From NCBI GenBank assembly GCA_907163375.1, contig CAJQUW010012959.1, positions 62,001 to 126,000 of the forward strand: a stretch of DNA of 64,000 nucleotides, read 5' to 3'. The position numbers and the translations under genes were made by a program. Positions 41,331-54,118 of the stretch are shown piece after piece. The stretch is from Prostheceraeus crozeri (taxonomy: Eukaryota; Platyhelminthes; Polycladida; Euryleptidae). Numbering within the stretch: the stretch's first letter is position 1; each line of letters opens with the position of its first letter. Below the pieces are notes generated by a model. The model was given only the letters and a program-made list of their open reading frames with translations. It had not been told where the DNA came from and made no database searches.

Positions 41331-43208
41331 AAAGATGTATTCAAGTTATTCTTGACAAAAAGGATTAAACGGGAAAAACAAGCATTGTACACTTTAAGCA
41401 ATTCTGCCGATCTGCCATCTTGAATACAGTATTAAAGTAGAAGCGACAGACTGTATCTGGTAAAAAAAACGAATCACTACTTAAATTTCTGGATATTCCG
41501 CGTCAATGCCAATAATCACATGAATTATAGTTTATCATATTATCTTAGAACATGATGGTTCGAGTGATGTCGATTGACTACACAACCTAAATTGCTTTAT
41601 TCTCCATGCAATACTGTCGTGACTGATGACGGCAAAGAAAAATACAAACAATACGCAGACACCTTTTTGTAATTTGTAATCAATTGTCGGAACCCTTCTT
41701 TGACACTTATATGGATATCCAATTGAGGACAAAGGCATAAAAATTTTTGATTATTTTCTCTGTACTGAGTTTATATTGTCCAACTTGAAAGGACGACGTT
41801 CTGTCTCCAGTATATTTGCTGTCAAATATATTTTGAGCTACAACATAGTTCAATAATTAAATAAAACTCTGCATGTCTACATATAGGGAATCACATGCTA
41901 TGGTAACAGCTGATCGAGTTCATAAAGAAATGAGAGTTTTAAAAAACCGCAGCTTTTCACGATAGCAGCCAGATATGTTTGATAAATTATAACACTGAAA
42001 TTATGCATTCGACAGATGCCTAAGATGCAGCAAGTAATCATGAGAGATCATGCAATCATAAACATTATGTGATTTAATTGGTGTCGAATTTGTGCAGTGC
42101 CTTCCTTGAAACCCAGCAGGTGCTTGAATTTAGTTCGCAGAGTTCATCCATTTTATAGAATTTCCAATATATGTATTAGCTACATATACATGATTAGCTG
42201 TATGTCTGACAAAGATCTTGGATTAATTTTGAATCTAATGCAACTAACTAATTCATCATGGGCGTCTTATAAAGCACAAAGCCAAGCACAGGCAATGATA
42301 GATATATCTATTGAGAGAGTTTAGCAGTAATACCTCGAATGAGCACATTTGGATTGAAAAGTTCGAGCAAACAAGCTGCAGAGCGTGAACACATACTAGG
42401 ACATTTCGAGTTGCCAAATTGATGACACCAAACAAATCGAAAAGGTGATCGCACATAAACATTTATGCATTTTTCATGAATTTCTTCTGAAGGTCTCTTC
42501 GATTCTAGTCAGTCATAGCATTGGTCAGGAATCGATTATGATGGGAAAATCTGCAACTCTAAGATTCACACCAAATTAGAAATATGCTGTTGCGTGAGAT
42601 ATGTAATTCAGCTTCAACCAGGAGCGTCGTGCGCCCCAAAAACTTGAGCAGGCCCATTTTTGTGACATCATTGTTCATAAGTTTATGGGTCCACGCCACA
42701 CCATTGACTTTCACCCGTGACCGTGACCCTTGCTGTGAACCCCCATGGGCCTGTAGGCCTATAAATGTACATATTTTGAATTTTCTATTTCTTGCTATTC
42801 TGATTGTTGAATTCTAATTCATTCATTCGCCCTTTTACACTGTTTAAAGTGATAGCAACAGAGTTAAGATAAACAAGTTTTATATTTCATTATCTCTGAA
42901 AAATTACGTGATACACGTAGACAACACACCGCTTTGGAGATATCTGAAACTCAGCTATTTAACAATTCAATCTTCGAAAACACGATTGACAAGGGAAACA
43001 ATCTACCTACTGAGTATTATAAGCTGGTACTCTCACAAAATCTAGTGGTGTGGATCGAAAACAATTCAAAAAAGCAGATGCTGTTAAAAGACATAGGTCT
43101 ACATGCAGACAAAATATCACTGTGTATATGAAACAAGGAAGTGGTGTAGTGCATGTGTTTCATATGATCAAGAAAACAATCACGAGGATGAAAAATCTTG
43201 TAAAAATG
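41331..43208. other. No gene seen
   Basis: AT-rich non-coding DNA with short unsupported frames; a TAGGCCTA word at about 42754. Confidence 0.5.
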
Positions 43209-43520
43209 GTGCTGTGAAGTCTAACAATTAAGCATAAAAAGTACAACTGGTTATGAGGAAAATTACACGTTTACAAAAAATGATTCTAAAAAAATCTGTT
43301 GGCATGGCATGGATTCATCAGTCGTCTTTGGATTCAGTCACTCAAAAATCGGTAAAACAAATTTCGGTGCTATGAAGGCAGTTCATGCACAAAAAATTAA
43401 ATTGGTTGAGGGTAAACTACACGTCAACAAAAAATGATTCGAAGAAAATCTATCGGCATGGTATCATGGATTTCATCAATCGTCTTTGGATTTCATGGCA
43501 CAAGCACAAACTTGGGATAA
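43209..43520. repeat. Two-copy tandem duplication, about 156-160 bp unit
   Basis: TGGTTATGAGGAAAATTACACG... (43248-43352) recurs as TGGTTGAGGGTAAACTACACG... (43404-43500), including ATGATTCTAAAAAAATC and CGTCTTTGGATT words. Confidence 0.7.
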
Positions 43521-44002
43521 GCTATGAGCTTACATTGTTAGATCTAGCAATAAAAACGAGAATAGGAAATTTCTGTGTTATACACGTACATGTACAAGCA
43601 AACGTCACACAATTATGTGTATGTATACACCGGTAATACACATGTAAGCCTACCGGTATAGGCCTCTACATGTAAACTGCATGCATTACATTTGAAATGT
43701 TTCATAAAAGCAGCTTGCACACTTGTAATTGTATAGGCCTAATGTTGTTGATATGCTAGGCTACTAACACTAAGTGTAATAAGAATGCTTTCATACCTAC
43801 AATGTAGAAAAACCGATTTACAACTTGAAGTATGGACTGGTCTTGAAATACACTTTTTGCACGTACATACAATTGATTTCTTCTTGTATAGGCCTAGTTA
43901 ATTTTATGTCCTAAATCTTAAATCTACGGGTACATGTAGATAGGCATATAGAGACAACAAGTAAAGAGCTGCTTTTATGATAGATTTCGCACAGTGGAAA
44001 AG
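43521..44002. other. No gene; TACATGTA and TAGGCCTA rich
   Basis: Several palindromic TACATGTA- and TAGGCCTA-type words cluster here (about 43580-43940). No coding signal. Confidence 0.5.
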
Positions 44003-44344
44003 CTATTTGCGACGCTCAGCAAATGATTCCCAGAAGTAGTCCCGGCAAGCGGCCAGTGATAGCTTCTGGGATCGAGCTGCTTCAAGTGCAATGACCATCA
44101 AGTCATTTAGACGGTCCTGGTTCATTGTGGTTCTTAAGTTGTTTTTAACAAACTTCAACGCGGAAAATAAACGCTCACAAGATGATGATGTTACGGGCAA
44201 AGTCAGTACAAGGCGGTACAACTTGGCTAAAGATGCAAGCATTTTGTGCTGATTGTTATTTACCATGTACAAATATAAGTTCTGCGCGCCATTTGGTGCG
44301 GTTTGCGTTGAAGATAAATGGTGCACAAAAAGTCGGTTTTTCAT
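44003..44344 (-). pseudogene. hAT transposase C-terminal dimerisation domain fragment
   Basis: The frame contains LYRLVLTLPVTSSSCERLFS, then ALKFVKNNLRTTMNQDRLND and LMVIALE, the hallmark of the hAT C-terminal dimerisation domain. The rest of the transposase (zinc finger, DDE core) is absent, and no element ends are seen. Could be a recent fragment because this domain is intact. Confidence 0.85.
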
Positions 44345-45837
44345 TCAAAAACCGCTTTTCATTGTAACGTTCTTGTAGTTGCATGTTCCTCTATGCCCGA
44401 CATACATGTATATGCTCGAACTCGGAGAAATGAATTTTGGTGTTTCGATGAAAAAGGACGGCGGAGATAGATGGAAGAAAGGAAGGAGGATATACATGTA
44501 ACTTGCACATGGACGACCGACGTAGACAGCTTATTAAGTCTTCAGCAATGATGTTACAAATAAGTGGCAGCCGTACAGTCAGAGTCTCTGACTCAGAGAC
44601 TCGAAATGAGACCGCATTGAAGAGCAGATCGACTTTTGTGACTTCATGCGGCTGCGTGCAGTCAGATGACCTTGTCCGTCTAACCGCCTCACATTGTGGG
44701 GAAAATAGCTTCAAGCTAATCCCGAAGCGAGTTTTCATGGTCATGGTGACGCTGTGCAGTTGCCAGAAATCACGTGATTTCATTCAAAGCAGTCGCTGTG
44801 ACTCGGCTAGGCAAAGCACCGTGGGTAGGCACAGTCATCAATGAGAGCAGCAGTTTATTGTATGACACTTCATCCGACGACGGTGTGCGGATAGAAATGT
44901 ACTGAACAGAGAGTTAGTCCTACCGCTTCTGCCGTCGTCAGTTGGGTTAGCTGGTAGGCCAACTTTGGGAAAAGTGTAGACAGAAAAAATAGGACGGCAA
45001 TTTCTTGTGTTCAAAATCTTGAGCAGGCCAGAGCCTGCTCTGGCCTCAATGGCACGGCGCCATGGCTTCAACCAACATATATTGATGCAATTAATTGCAA
45101 ATAACAAAAAATATTCCTAAATCTGTCGTTTTACTGCTAGATGTTATATCGATAAGCACTACTTTTTGAAATATCGCATTGCATGTGCTGTGTAGATCAT
45201 TGTTATGTTGCTATGAAAGAACTCTTTCCTAAGCTTTCCATTACTTAATCATTTTGATGCCAGTTTTCAATTAGCGACTAGTTGCTCATGAATCATTTGC
45301 AGTCCGTTGGATCTTTCGCAAAATCACGCTGTTACCCAATTCTACCATACTCTCGTCTATGAACGGAGATGAATTGCCCTGTCTGCGTGTTTGGGTCTAG
45401 AGATGACATTTTTTAATACTAATATTCAAGTCTAGAACTAGTCTCGAGGCGCAAGAAGATCAATTTTCCATTGAACGTTGAATTCTGACGAACTAAATCA
45501 TTGATACCGTGAACTTGCACGTTAAAATTGTATTCACTTGGCAGATGCTCAGTCTTCAATGTGACAACGACAGCTAGTGTGTTCCTTATAATGCAACTTT
45601 CCTTACGCAATGCGCGCTTGGCCTGCCACGTAAGCCAAAGGGAACGAATCTCTCCGCATCACGCTATCATTGTATACAATAACTGAATCGAGTCACCTCT
45701 AGAGAAACAGTGACAGACGAAGCCATCTCTGTGCGCTTAGGATACAGGTCTACATATCAGGGTTTTTTAATAAAAATATCCCTGAATTTGGCATAACGAC
45801 TTTGGATTTTTCTACTGCTTCCCCTGGGGAGAGATTC
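44345..45837. other. No supported gene; GC-richer patch
   Basis: 44440-45060 is less AT-rich, and both strands are open at 44391-44844, but no domain or splice signal is recognised. A palindromic GAGCAGGCCAGAGCCTGCTC lies near 45021. Confidence 0.4.
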
Positions 45838-46107
45838 GGCGATTTCCTATTTTAGCGTCCCTAATTCACAAAAACTAATTTTTATGCTTTTTCTGAGTTA
45901 AAAATTATTATTTTCTCCAAATAAATTTATATAGTAAATGAAACTATAATTTACAAAGGGTTTTGATGTCTGACTTCAACTAAAAGTTTTTGAAACACTT
46001 TTCCGCCACCATAATGGTATGTGTCATTCCTCCAGCGCCATTCGAATTCACAGAGATAAGATTGAAATAGTTTTTGTGAATTAGGGACGCTAAAATAGGA
46101 AATCGCC
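45838..46107. mobile_element. MITE with perfect 40-bp inverted repeats and 8-bp target duplication
   Basis: GGCGATTTCCTATTTTAGCG then TCCCTAATTCACAAAAACTA at 45838-45877 is exactly inverted at 46068-46107. AGAGATTC flanks at 45830-45837 and 46108-46115. The 8-bp duplication suggests a hAT relative although the ends lack CAGGG. No coding capacity. Confidence 0.9.
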
Positions 46108-46454
46108 AGAGATTCTTCTCATCTTGAGATTCGCTTATTTTTTCAGTCACAACTTGACTCAATATTAGCTCTACGTATATAGTAACCGTAGTAGTATCTG
46201 CGTAGTAGTATACGTAGAAAGTATCTGTCCATCAAATTTTTAATGACAATTTTGATAAGTTCTTTGTTCTATATTACCCTGAAAACTAGGACGTAATGCA
46301 TTCTCTTGACAGAATGTATGTAGACTTCAACGTACGCAGTGAAGCCATAAATCTGTACATGCGTATCACTTTGCTAGAAGTGCAGATCTATTCAAAACTA
46401 TGGCACATAGAGGAACTTACTAAGTGGGCAAAAAGAAATTTCAGTGTCTTGTAG

Positions 46455-46860
46455 AGATGGGAAAGATAGTCGTGCGTTGCTTGCGGATTTCTGTGAATTC
46501 CTTCAAAATGCTCCGATCGTCACGATTCCTTCAGATTCGAAGAATAATAGAATAAGATAATAGAATAAGATAATTGCGCGTGTTTTCTTGATAATGTTGG
46601 TCCATCCGATCATTATTAGAAAAGTTAGGAGACGCACGAAAAAACGTTCACAAACTTCTATGTAGAACTTGACATTGTCTGTGTGTCCTCTCTTTGCTGT
46701 GTGATCCGGTTGATAACAGTCACTGAAACTTCGCACAATTTGGGGTGTTTAATGTTGGGCTGGCTGCTCATTGTTCGATTGCTATGTTATTATGTCAGCA
46801 GATTGTGCCATTTCATCAACGTTGCATGTTCTAATGTTTCCTTTCTAGTCAAATAGAAGA
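46455..46860 (-). repeat. Dispersed repeat family, copy 2 (inverse)
   Basis: Inverse match to 7540-7905. The shared words include TTATTATGTCAGCAGATTGT and CAACGTTGCATGTTCTAATG. It contains a short AATAGAATAAGAT duplication at about 46545-46573. Confidence 0.6.
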
Positions 46861-46949
46861 AGAGACCGGTCTAATTATGTGTACAAAAATGTCTGGTTGG
46901 AGGAAGTTTGATGCAGTTGCATTTTTGTGTGCCGCTAGTTCAATTACTA

Positions 46950-47010
46950 TTTCGGGACTCGAACTTTGGACCCAGAGATCACTAGGCCAAGAACTAATTA
47001 ATCACTATTT
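46950..47010 (-). repeat. tRNA-like SINE head remnant
   Basis: The minus strand has TTGGCCTAGTGATCTCTGG, then AGTTCGAGTCC (B-box), the same plan as the SINE at 10090-10291. Confidence 0.4.
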
Positions 47011-47569
47011 GGTATTACATCCTATCTTTTGATGTCCTCCAATCGGCCTGATAACCTTGCTTATGCTCTTTAACTTCTCACCACACTGAAATGGAACATT
47101 TAAGAATTATTTCTAGAGTGTATGAGGCTACTTTTATTAACTCACTCAGTCCCTTCATCAGTTCAACTGCCTCTTCAGCCAGTTGCATCTAGTGTCCTTC
47201 CGTCACCTCGCAACTAGTCATGCCACCAGGAATACTAGATTACTCAAAGAAGCACAATTAAAACACGGATTAATATCAACCATGGAAATGTTCGCAAAAG
47301 GATCATCAAGTTTTTCTCAAAATCCAAATGAATCTGCAGCTTACTTCCAAACCTCTCATAAAATGCTTCGATTGACATAATTCTCAACTTTCAACAAGGC
47401 TGTGAAACACTGGCATCCTCATTATTATGTTGTGAACAGCAGTTTAGAGCCTCAGCTTTCGTCTGACTTATAAATCATCATCAGGTCGATGGGATATGTT
47501 GAAATTCTTGTGCTGAATCTCGATTTATATTTTGTATGTCCATCGATGCTTTGCATGATTGAGGTCAAG
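47011..47569. other. No feature seen
   Basis: Non-coding sequence up to the tail of the LINE relic. Confidence 0.5.
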
Positions 47570-48211
47570 TGTACAATAGAATGGAATAGAATGAATCTTT
47601 GTTGTAGAAATCAACAAAGGGCAAAATTGACTGCCAGTTGACAGCACTTATGATTTGCTTGAAAACCTGTAAACATCCATACGTAAACTTTACAATATGG
47701 TGATAAACCAAAATCATACAAACGCTTTTTGAAGCCGTTAAGCGAATTTGATGACACAGTATATGATGGCAGGGAGTTCCACACATTTACTACTCTATTG
47801 CTGAAAAAATGATCAGATACATCACAATTCGAAAATTCTCGAGTACGAAGCTTCAGATTGTGGCCACGAGTTAAGTGATCACATGACTGCAAAGTAAAGA
47901 AGTCACTGAAAGTTAAGTCAATTAAATTATGATGCATTTTGTAGACTAAGATAAGATCAAAAATTATTCTTCTCCTCAAGAGTGAACATATCGAGCAACG
48001 ATAGTCTGGAATTGTAGTCACTGTAACTTAATTTGGCACGCCTGCAAATATGTCTTATGAAATATTTTTGAACTTTTTCAATAGTAATGATATCTTTCTT
48101 TATATATGGGTTCCACACTTGCGTGCAATATTCAAGGAGTGGGCGAACGTAAACAATATAGGCACTGATCATTTTTATGAGGCATTTCAAGATGAGGCAA
48201 GCACGTACCAT
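47570..48211 (-). pseudogene. LINE 3' coding tail (CR1/L2-like)
   Basis: The frame from 48211 reads IVYVRPLLEYCTQVWNPYIK and KDIITIEKVQKYFIRHICRR. A shift near 47990 leads to HNLIDLTFSDFFTLQSCDHL and FFSNRVVNVWNSLPS, the usual end of CR1/L2-type ORF2. The short ATTCTATTCC repeat near 47575-47592 fits a LINE 3' tail. Confidence 0.8.
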
Positions 48212-48262
48212 GGCTTTAGATGATGTATCTCACAGTGTTTTTGTAAAACTTCGCTATCAATA
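48212..48262 (+). pseudogene. RT motif A scrap
   Basis: MALDDVSHSVFVKLRYQ resembles AFDxVSHSxLLxKL of LINE RT. It abuts the opposite-strand LINE tail and may belong to the plus-strand LINE at 48553. Confidence 0.35.
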
Positions 48263-48552
48263 GATAGCCAATTTTACTGTCTGCATCAGCGCCACCGGCA
48301 TTCGGTTTGCTTTCTTGCTGGCGGCATGCATGACCTATTTGACTCACATTAGTGTTGACTCTCATTAACTAGCGTCAAGTCGAAATGGTATTGATACAAC
48401 TGTCCCATTGAAAGCCTCAAAATATAATTTGGATATCCGAAACATCCAAAACCTACTATGCTCTTTGATTTTAGCAGGAAAATCAAAATTATGTGACAAC
48501 GTGGAAGTAGGCCTATCTCCACGAACTGTCATAGACTACTGCTTTTCCAGCT

Positions 48553-49449
48553 AAAAGTTTAAAAGCAACATTAATGACGTTAATCGTGTTTTTGAATGGT
48601 CGCTCCGGAATAGACTTCCATTGAACAGCAGCAAGTGTAAATCTATTTCTTTTGGTGAAAGTGCTTCCCATCTCTACTATTTACACGATAATCCTATTAT
48701 TGATACTTCCGTGATTCGTGATCTTGGACTCACCTTGCATTCTCCTTTCAGTTGGAATTACCACATTGGTGAAATTATAACCAAAGCTAATCGTACACTT
48801 GGTATGATCAAACGTGTATTCTTACTGAAAGATCGTGATACTTCAATTTTACTGTATAAAAGTTATGTGAGGTCTATCTTGGAATTTTCATCGATATTAT
48901 GGTCCCCTCATCAAAAATACTTATCTGAGGAAATCGAAAAAGTTCAAAGGCGGTTTTCGCGTTTCTTCGTTGACTTAAGAAATCTTACCTATCGTGATCG
49001 CCTACATCGACTCCAATTGTATTCTCTTAGATCCCGCCGTATTCGCTACAAGCTCATATTTTTATATAAAATATTGAACAACATGGTTAATGTCTCTTTC
49101 GAACAACTTTTTTCTTATTCGCCGAGCAGATGTACCCGAGGTAACAATTATAAGATTCACCCAAAGCTGTGCCGTACAAAAGTGTATTTCCATTTCTTTT
49201 CCAACGACGTTGTTTCACACTGGAATCAATTAACAGATGAGGAGATTGAAGTTCCAAGCATTACTTCTTTTAAACGAAGTATTGATACATATTTCCGCCG
49301 AAATGATGTATGGTAACTTTTTCGTTCCATCCATGCCTGCCCTTAAAGGGCCATTGTATTTGTCACCCATAAACAGATCAAAAAAGAATGTTGTGTATCT
49401 TATGTAAATTTGCCAAATACAAATTATTATTATTATTATTATTATTATA
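48553..49449 (+). pseudogene. LINE 3' part with (ATT)n tail
   Basis: Open from about 48559 to 49316: FEWSLRNRLPLNSSKCKSI, VIRDLGLTLHSPFSWNYHIG, YVRSILEFSSILWSPH, then a tail ending TSFKRSIDTYFRRNDVW. This is the post-RT region of a CR1/jockey-like LINE, 5'-truncated. After about 110 bp of 3' UTR, an ATT microsatellite (49423-49448) marks the end. An uninterrupted tail frame suggests a fairly recent copy. Confidence 0.85.
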
Positions 49450-49699
49450 ACATTGGTCATGGATGCTGCCACGCACGTTTTCCCATTAGTTATGTTTTGA
49501 TGTTTTAGTCTTCCCTTGATACAGTTTCAGTAAACCACTTTAACCTGGAACTCAATAACTCTGATTTTATCGTCCTCCTATTATACTGATAACCTTGTTT
49601 ATACTCTTTAGCATCTCATCATACCTTAAGGTAATATTTAAAAAATATTCCTGGAGTCTGTGAGACCACATTCGATTAGCTCATCAAGTCCCCTTCTTT

Positions 49700-51550
49700 G
49701 CTACTGCCTCTTGAGCCGGTTACACCTAGTATCCTTCCTCGCATGATCATTTTGACAACTTGACAAGTTCTGAACCTTCATAGCCTTTATTTGCACTTGT
49801 AGTGACTGATGGTGCTTGTCAGACAGTCGCACAGCATGGATTGACGAACACCCCAGCGGTGCAGAGAGCTGCGACATGGCCCAGCGTTTGTCCTCAGTTG
49901 GTTGAGAAGAGTTCACTTGGCCCGGGGAGGTCAAAGCCCAGGACTTAAGCTGTCGGATCGTCAATCAGTGATTTGTTATAGACCTCACACTTCTGCCACT
50001 CCTCACGCCAGGCTTGAGCGGGATTGAAGGTTGCTGGCGGACTATTGCGCCATACCGGATGGCGTGACCGCAAATGCAGGCAGAACGGGTTGTTGAGGTT
50101 AACGTTCAGCTGCAAAGTCGGGATCGCCTGGACCTGTGGCTATCATACGGCGGATAGCTGGTGGAGTTATGTCGCGGAGGACTGGGAGCCACTCAGTTTG
50201 AGTACTTTTGATCGTTCCATTTATTATTCGCATGGTTTGGTTCAATTGCGTGTCAATGTACAGCAAGTAGAGTCTTTCCACACCGGCGAACAGTGCTCTG
50301 CAGTGGAGTAGCAGAGAGCGAGAGCTGAAGTACGGAGCGTACACTTGCTCCCCAAGTGGTGCCAGCAAGCATACTCGGTAGGTTGTTACGGGTTCTGAGC
50401 TTAGCTGAGGTCTTCTGGAGATGGGCTTTGTAGGTCAATACTGTGTCAAGTTTGACCCCAAGGTAGACTGGATTGCGATCGTGTTTTAGACGTCTACCGT
50501 TTAGAAATATGTCCAATTCCTTATCTTTTCTGGCGTTGTACAGGTGAAAGACGCTCGAAACTGTCAGAGAGACTCAGCTGAAGTCGCCACAGGTTGCAGA
50601 ATTTGTCTATTCGCTCCAAGGTCGCGGTCATAACTTTATTTAGGCGATCGAAATCTTTTGTTTGATGGGCTATGCAAATGTCGTCTGCGCAGATGAACTT
50701 TCTATTTTTGGTAGGCGGCAAGATAGAGGTTGAATAGCGTGGGGGCCAGTACTGAGCCTTGTGGTAGGTCATTAAGTCGATTTTTCCAAGTGCTGTTCTG
50801 GTTTCCTATATGAACACGGAACCTCCTGTTCTGTAGGAAGGTTGCCACGGTCATTTCTGCCCACTTCGGAAGATGTATCTAAAGTTTGACCGAAAGGCCT
50901 GTGTGCCATACTGTGTCATACGCAGCTGTTAGGTCTAGGAAGGTTGCTCCCGATTTCGGATTACGCTGGAAACCATTTCCTGCGTGGGTGGTCAGGGCCA
51001 GTACTTGGTCTTGGATACTCCTTTCCTTTCTGAATACAGCCTGATTAGCATCGAGGACACTTTCTACGATGGGACTGATTCGGCGGAGAACAATTCTTTC
51101 TATTTGGAGGTCACAGACATCAGCGAAATCGGACGATAGCTTTCCACGGTAGACGGGTCTTTACCTGGTTTGGGGATGGCGATGATTTTAGATTTCCTCC
51201 ATTGTTTTGGGATGCTCTGTTCGTTGATACAGCGCGTTTGAAATTTAGAAACTCTGAGACCATTTTGACTGTCCTTGGACCTGCATTCTTGAGGAACTCT
51301 GGATAAACGTTATCACAGCCTGCTGCTTTCCCATTATTGAGATTATTTAGTGCTGTTGTTAACTCTTCCTCTGTGACAGCTGTAATTTTGGAGTCATCTC
51401 TGCAGTCTGCTGGTTATACAAGCGCCATTGGCTGTTGACAGCCCATTTATGTTCTTTTTGAAGAGGAGCTTTTCCTAAATTCAAGATGTGTTTGGCGACG
51501 AGGTTGGGCTTCACGGTAACAGCTGCACTATGTCGAGCAGCACCCGTCAC
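49700..51550 (-). pseudogene. Longer LINE reverse-transcriptase relic (jockey-like)
   Basis: Read from 51550 downward across several frames: a pre-RT linker (HILNLGKAPLQKEHKW), LNNGKAAGCDNVYPEFLKN, KSKIIAIPKPGKDPSTVESY then RPISL, FLDLTAAYDTVWHTGL (motif A Asp), RKFICADDICIAHQ (the YADD box changed to CADD), NPVYLGVKLDTVLTYKAHLQ, and a tail to about 49700. At least four frameshifts, so it is dead. The Tyr to Cys change is at the catalytic box. Confidence 0.87.
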
Positions 51551-52929
51551 TGTCAGTTAACAGTTGTGTTGCTTGTTTGGTAATCGAGTCTGATGGTTTT
51601 TACTGACTCTACTCATCTTTGTCAGTGTACAAATTTTAAAAACCGGTACTAAATAGGCTTTCGGTGACAATATTTTGTTCTGCCGTTTGACGATGCTATT
51701 TTGTCACTTGAAAACAATGTCTGGGTTATTTTTCTAAATCGCTAAAAATTCAATAAATAACGGTCGCAGTAAGTTATAGCAGATAAATGGTGGAGCAGCG
51801 GGATTACAGCAGTTTGTCACAAAATGGATCCCATAGACGTTGAAGCAATGCTGCATTAAGTGAATGGAGACATCGTTGTTAAAATGCAATCTCTATGCAG
51901 ATTATCTGTTGACATTCTTCAAGCGATGTAACAATGTAAGTCGAGCTTGTATCTCATCAGTAAATGAAAGAATCAGAATGATCAGCTAGAATTGGGTTGG
52001 AAAATTGTTATTGCATGTATATTTTGATATTTTTCAATGAATTTCCCACACATGAAAACATGTTAAATTCATACGTTGCAAGAAGAATTATCCTACTATG
52101 GATGTGGGATTCGCATTCCTAGATATTATCGCCCTTTGGACATCAGCTTTAAAAGCCCTTCAAGTACGTTATTTTACCGAGACTCATTTTATTTTACTTG
52201 AGAGGATTTTACTGTATTCATGATTTAGGTCAAGTAGATACCCTCACCAACCGCATATAGCGGTATTTCTCTTTTGATTAATCGATGAGTTCATGAAAAT
52301 TATTTTGCTGGATACTTGAGGAATACTGATGAATTCACCTCAGAAATAGAAAATATACCCATCATATTTAGACGTTGCTGATTCAGATGCAAAGCATAAA
52401 CATCGAACATTGACACTCAGATATAAAGGAGAATGATCGAAATTGCCCCCTCCCAAAGTCTTATCGAAATCACTCCCATAGGAAGTTAGCCGCACCATGC
52501 CAAAAGGTATAAAACTTTTCTTATCAATAGAAAATATCTAAAAAAAGACGACCCTGCTGGTAGATATTACTATGCCAGTGATGTTTTAGCTTGTGCTCGA
52601 AGGCTTAGACTCCCAATCAAAGTTCTAATGTCAGCAAACGACTGATATAAAAATATGTTAAACTGAGGCTCCAATATGTTAAATTGAGAGCGCTGATTAG
52701 CTGCGAACTTTTCGTTCATCCCCAATTTCAGTTGTAGTGGGATTTAAGAATTGCGAACGTTATTAATGAGAACCGAAAGAATTTGACTCTCATTCAAAAT
52801 GCAACGGAAAACTGATTAGTAGCCTGTCTCGGTGATTAGAAACACCTATCCTCATCCCATGCATGTAGTGTTTGTGTTCTTCTCTCGTGTATTGTATTTG
52901 CAACTTATCCTATACCCTCAGTCAATACT
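51551..52929. other. No supported gene
   Basis: A plus-strand stretch at 51820-51935 (MDPIDVEAMLH then a stop, then an apparent continuation to an AAT|GTAAGT border) may be an old coding relic; otherwise AT-rich. Confidence 0.35.
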
Positions 52930-54118
52930 TTCGTACTTAGCAATAAATACTATATAGAAATAGAAATATATTTTCCACCAATACAAAATCTGTACAAGGA
53001 TCGTTACATTTACATATACTCGTAGATAAATACAGATATATACATTTATTACTTTTACAAAATACTAAATATAATACAAATACAGATAAATGTAGAGGTG
53101 GGCGGGGCCATAGCACTGTGGGACAGTAGGAACCTAGCCCCGCTAACAAAAGTTCAGATTAAAATTACTCACACATCAAAATCATTTACATTATACATAT
53201 AAACATATATCCTAGATACTCTCACACAAGGTATGTACAGCCAAACAACAGGTCAGTGATCGTCATACAAGATACATACATGAAAGTCCACATACACGTA
53301 TACTTACAAATCACATACTTGGGCTATTATATGCCAATGTCCGGGATACAATATCAGGGTTGGAATAGCATTTGATATTTTCCATTCGCACACTATCATC
53401 TCTCTTAGTTACCTCAGATATTGCAACTTTCGTTTCTGTTAGTATTTGCTGACTAGTATTTGTGTAAGCTTTTTTTGGAACTTATCATATTCTCTTATTT
53501 CTTTAATGCTACGAGGAAGTAAATTCCATTCAATCGCTGAGGCAAAGTCAATACTACGTTGCCCTAAGCTTGTCCTATGAAATGGTATCCGGAGGTTAAC
53601 TTTATTTCTTAATGAGCTGCCACTCTGGGGTTTGTGGATGTTTCCAAGAAAATGCGGTAAATCACCGACCTTATAAATCATCTTATGGCAGAGTCTCAGC
53701 ATTTTGTAGCGATACATATCGCTGACCGTTAATATTCTATGTTTCGTCATGTGTGAATCTACTTCATAGGCCTTAACTCTAAATATAACCTTAAGTAATC
53801 TCCTTTGAAGTTTTTCTAGTTTAATTATGTTACTTCGTTTTCCTTGGTGAAAGATAAGAATGCAATAGTTTAATATACAATGTATATTGGCAAAATATAT
53901 CTTTAATAGACATTCTAGTGAAAGGCATCGTCTTAAGTTGTAAAATATAGGTAAGAATTTTCTTAATTTGGTATTAAGTATCGTATTTGCATGTGAAGTG
54001 AAACTCAAATTCATGTCTATATGTACACCCAATAGTTTTAAGCAATTTACTCTTTTGATCTTTGTTTGGTTTTAGTACAAATCATGGTCTATTTCTTTAG
54101 AGCGATGGGGATGAATTA

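Noticed and set aside
44391..44844. Overlapping 113- and 130-codon ORFs on both strands
   Set aside because: Moderate GC and lack of stops in both directions, but no recognisable domain, start context or splice signals.
47570..49449. Twin-priming inversion of one LINE
   Set aside because: Both arms contain the same ORF2 C-terminal region and have different 3' tails, so two elements are required.
51820..51935. Plus-strand start MDPIDVEAMLH with a GTAAGT donor
   Set aside because: Two in-frame stops and no family match; it could be any old relic.
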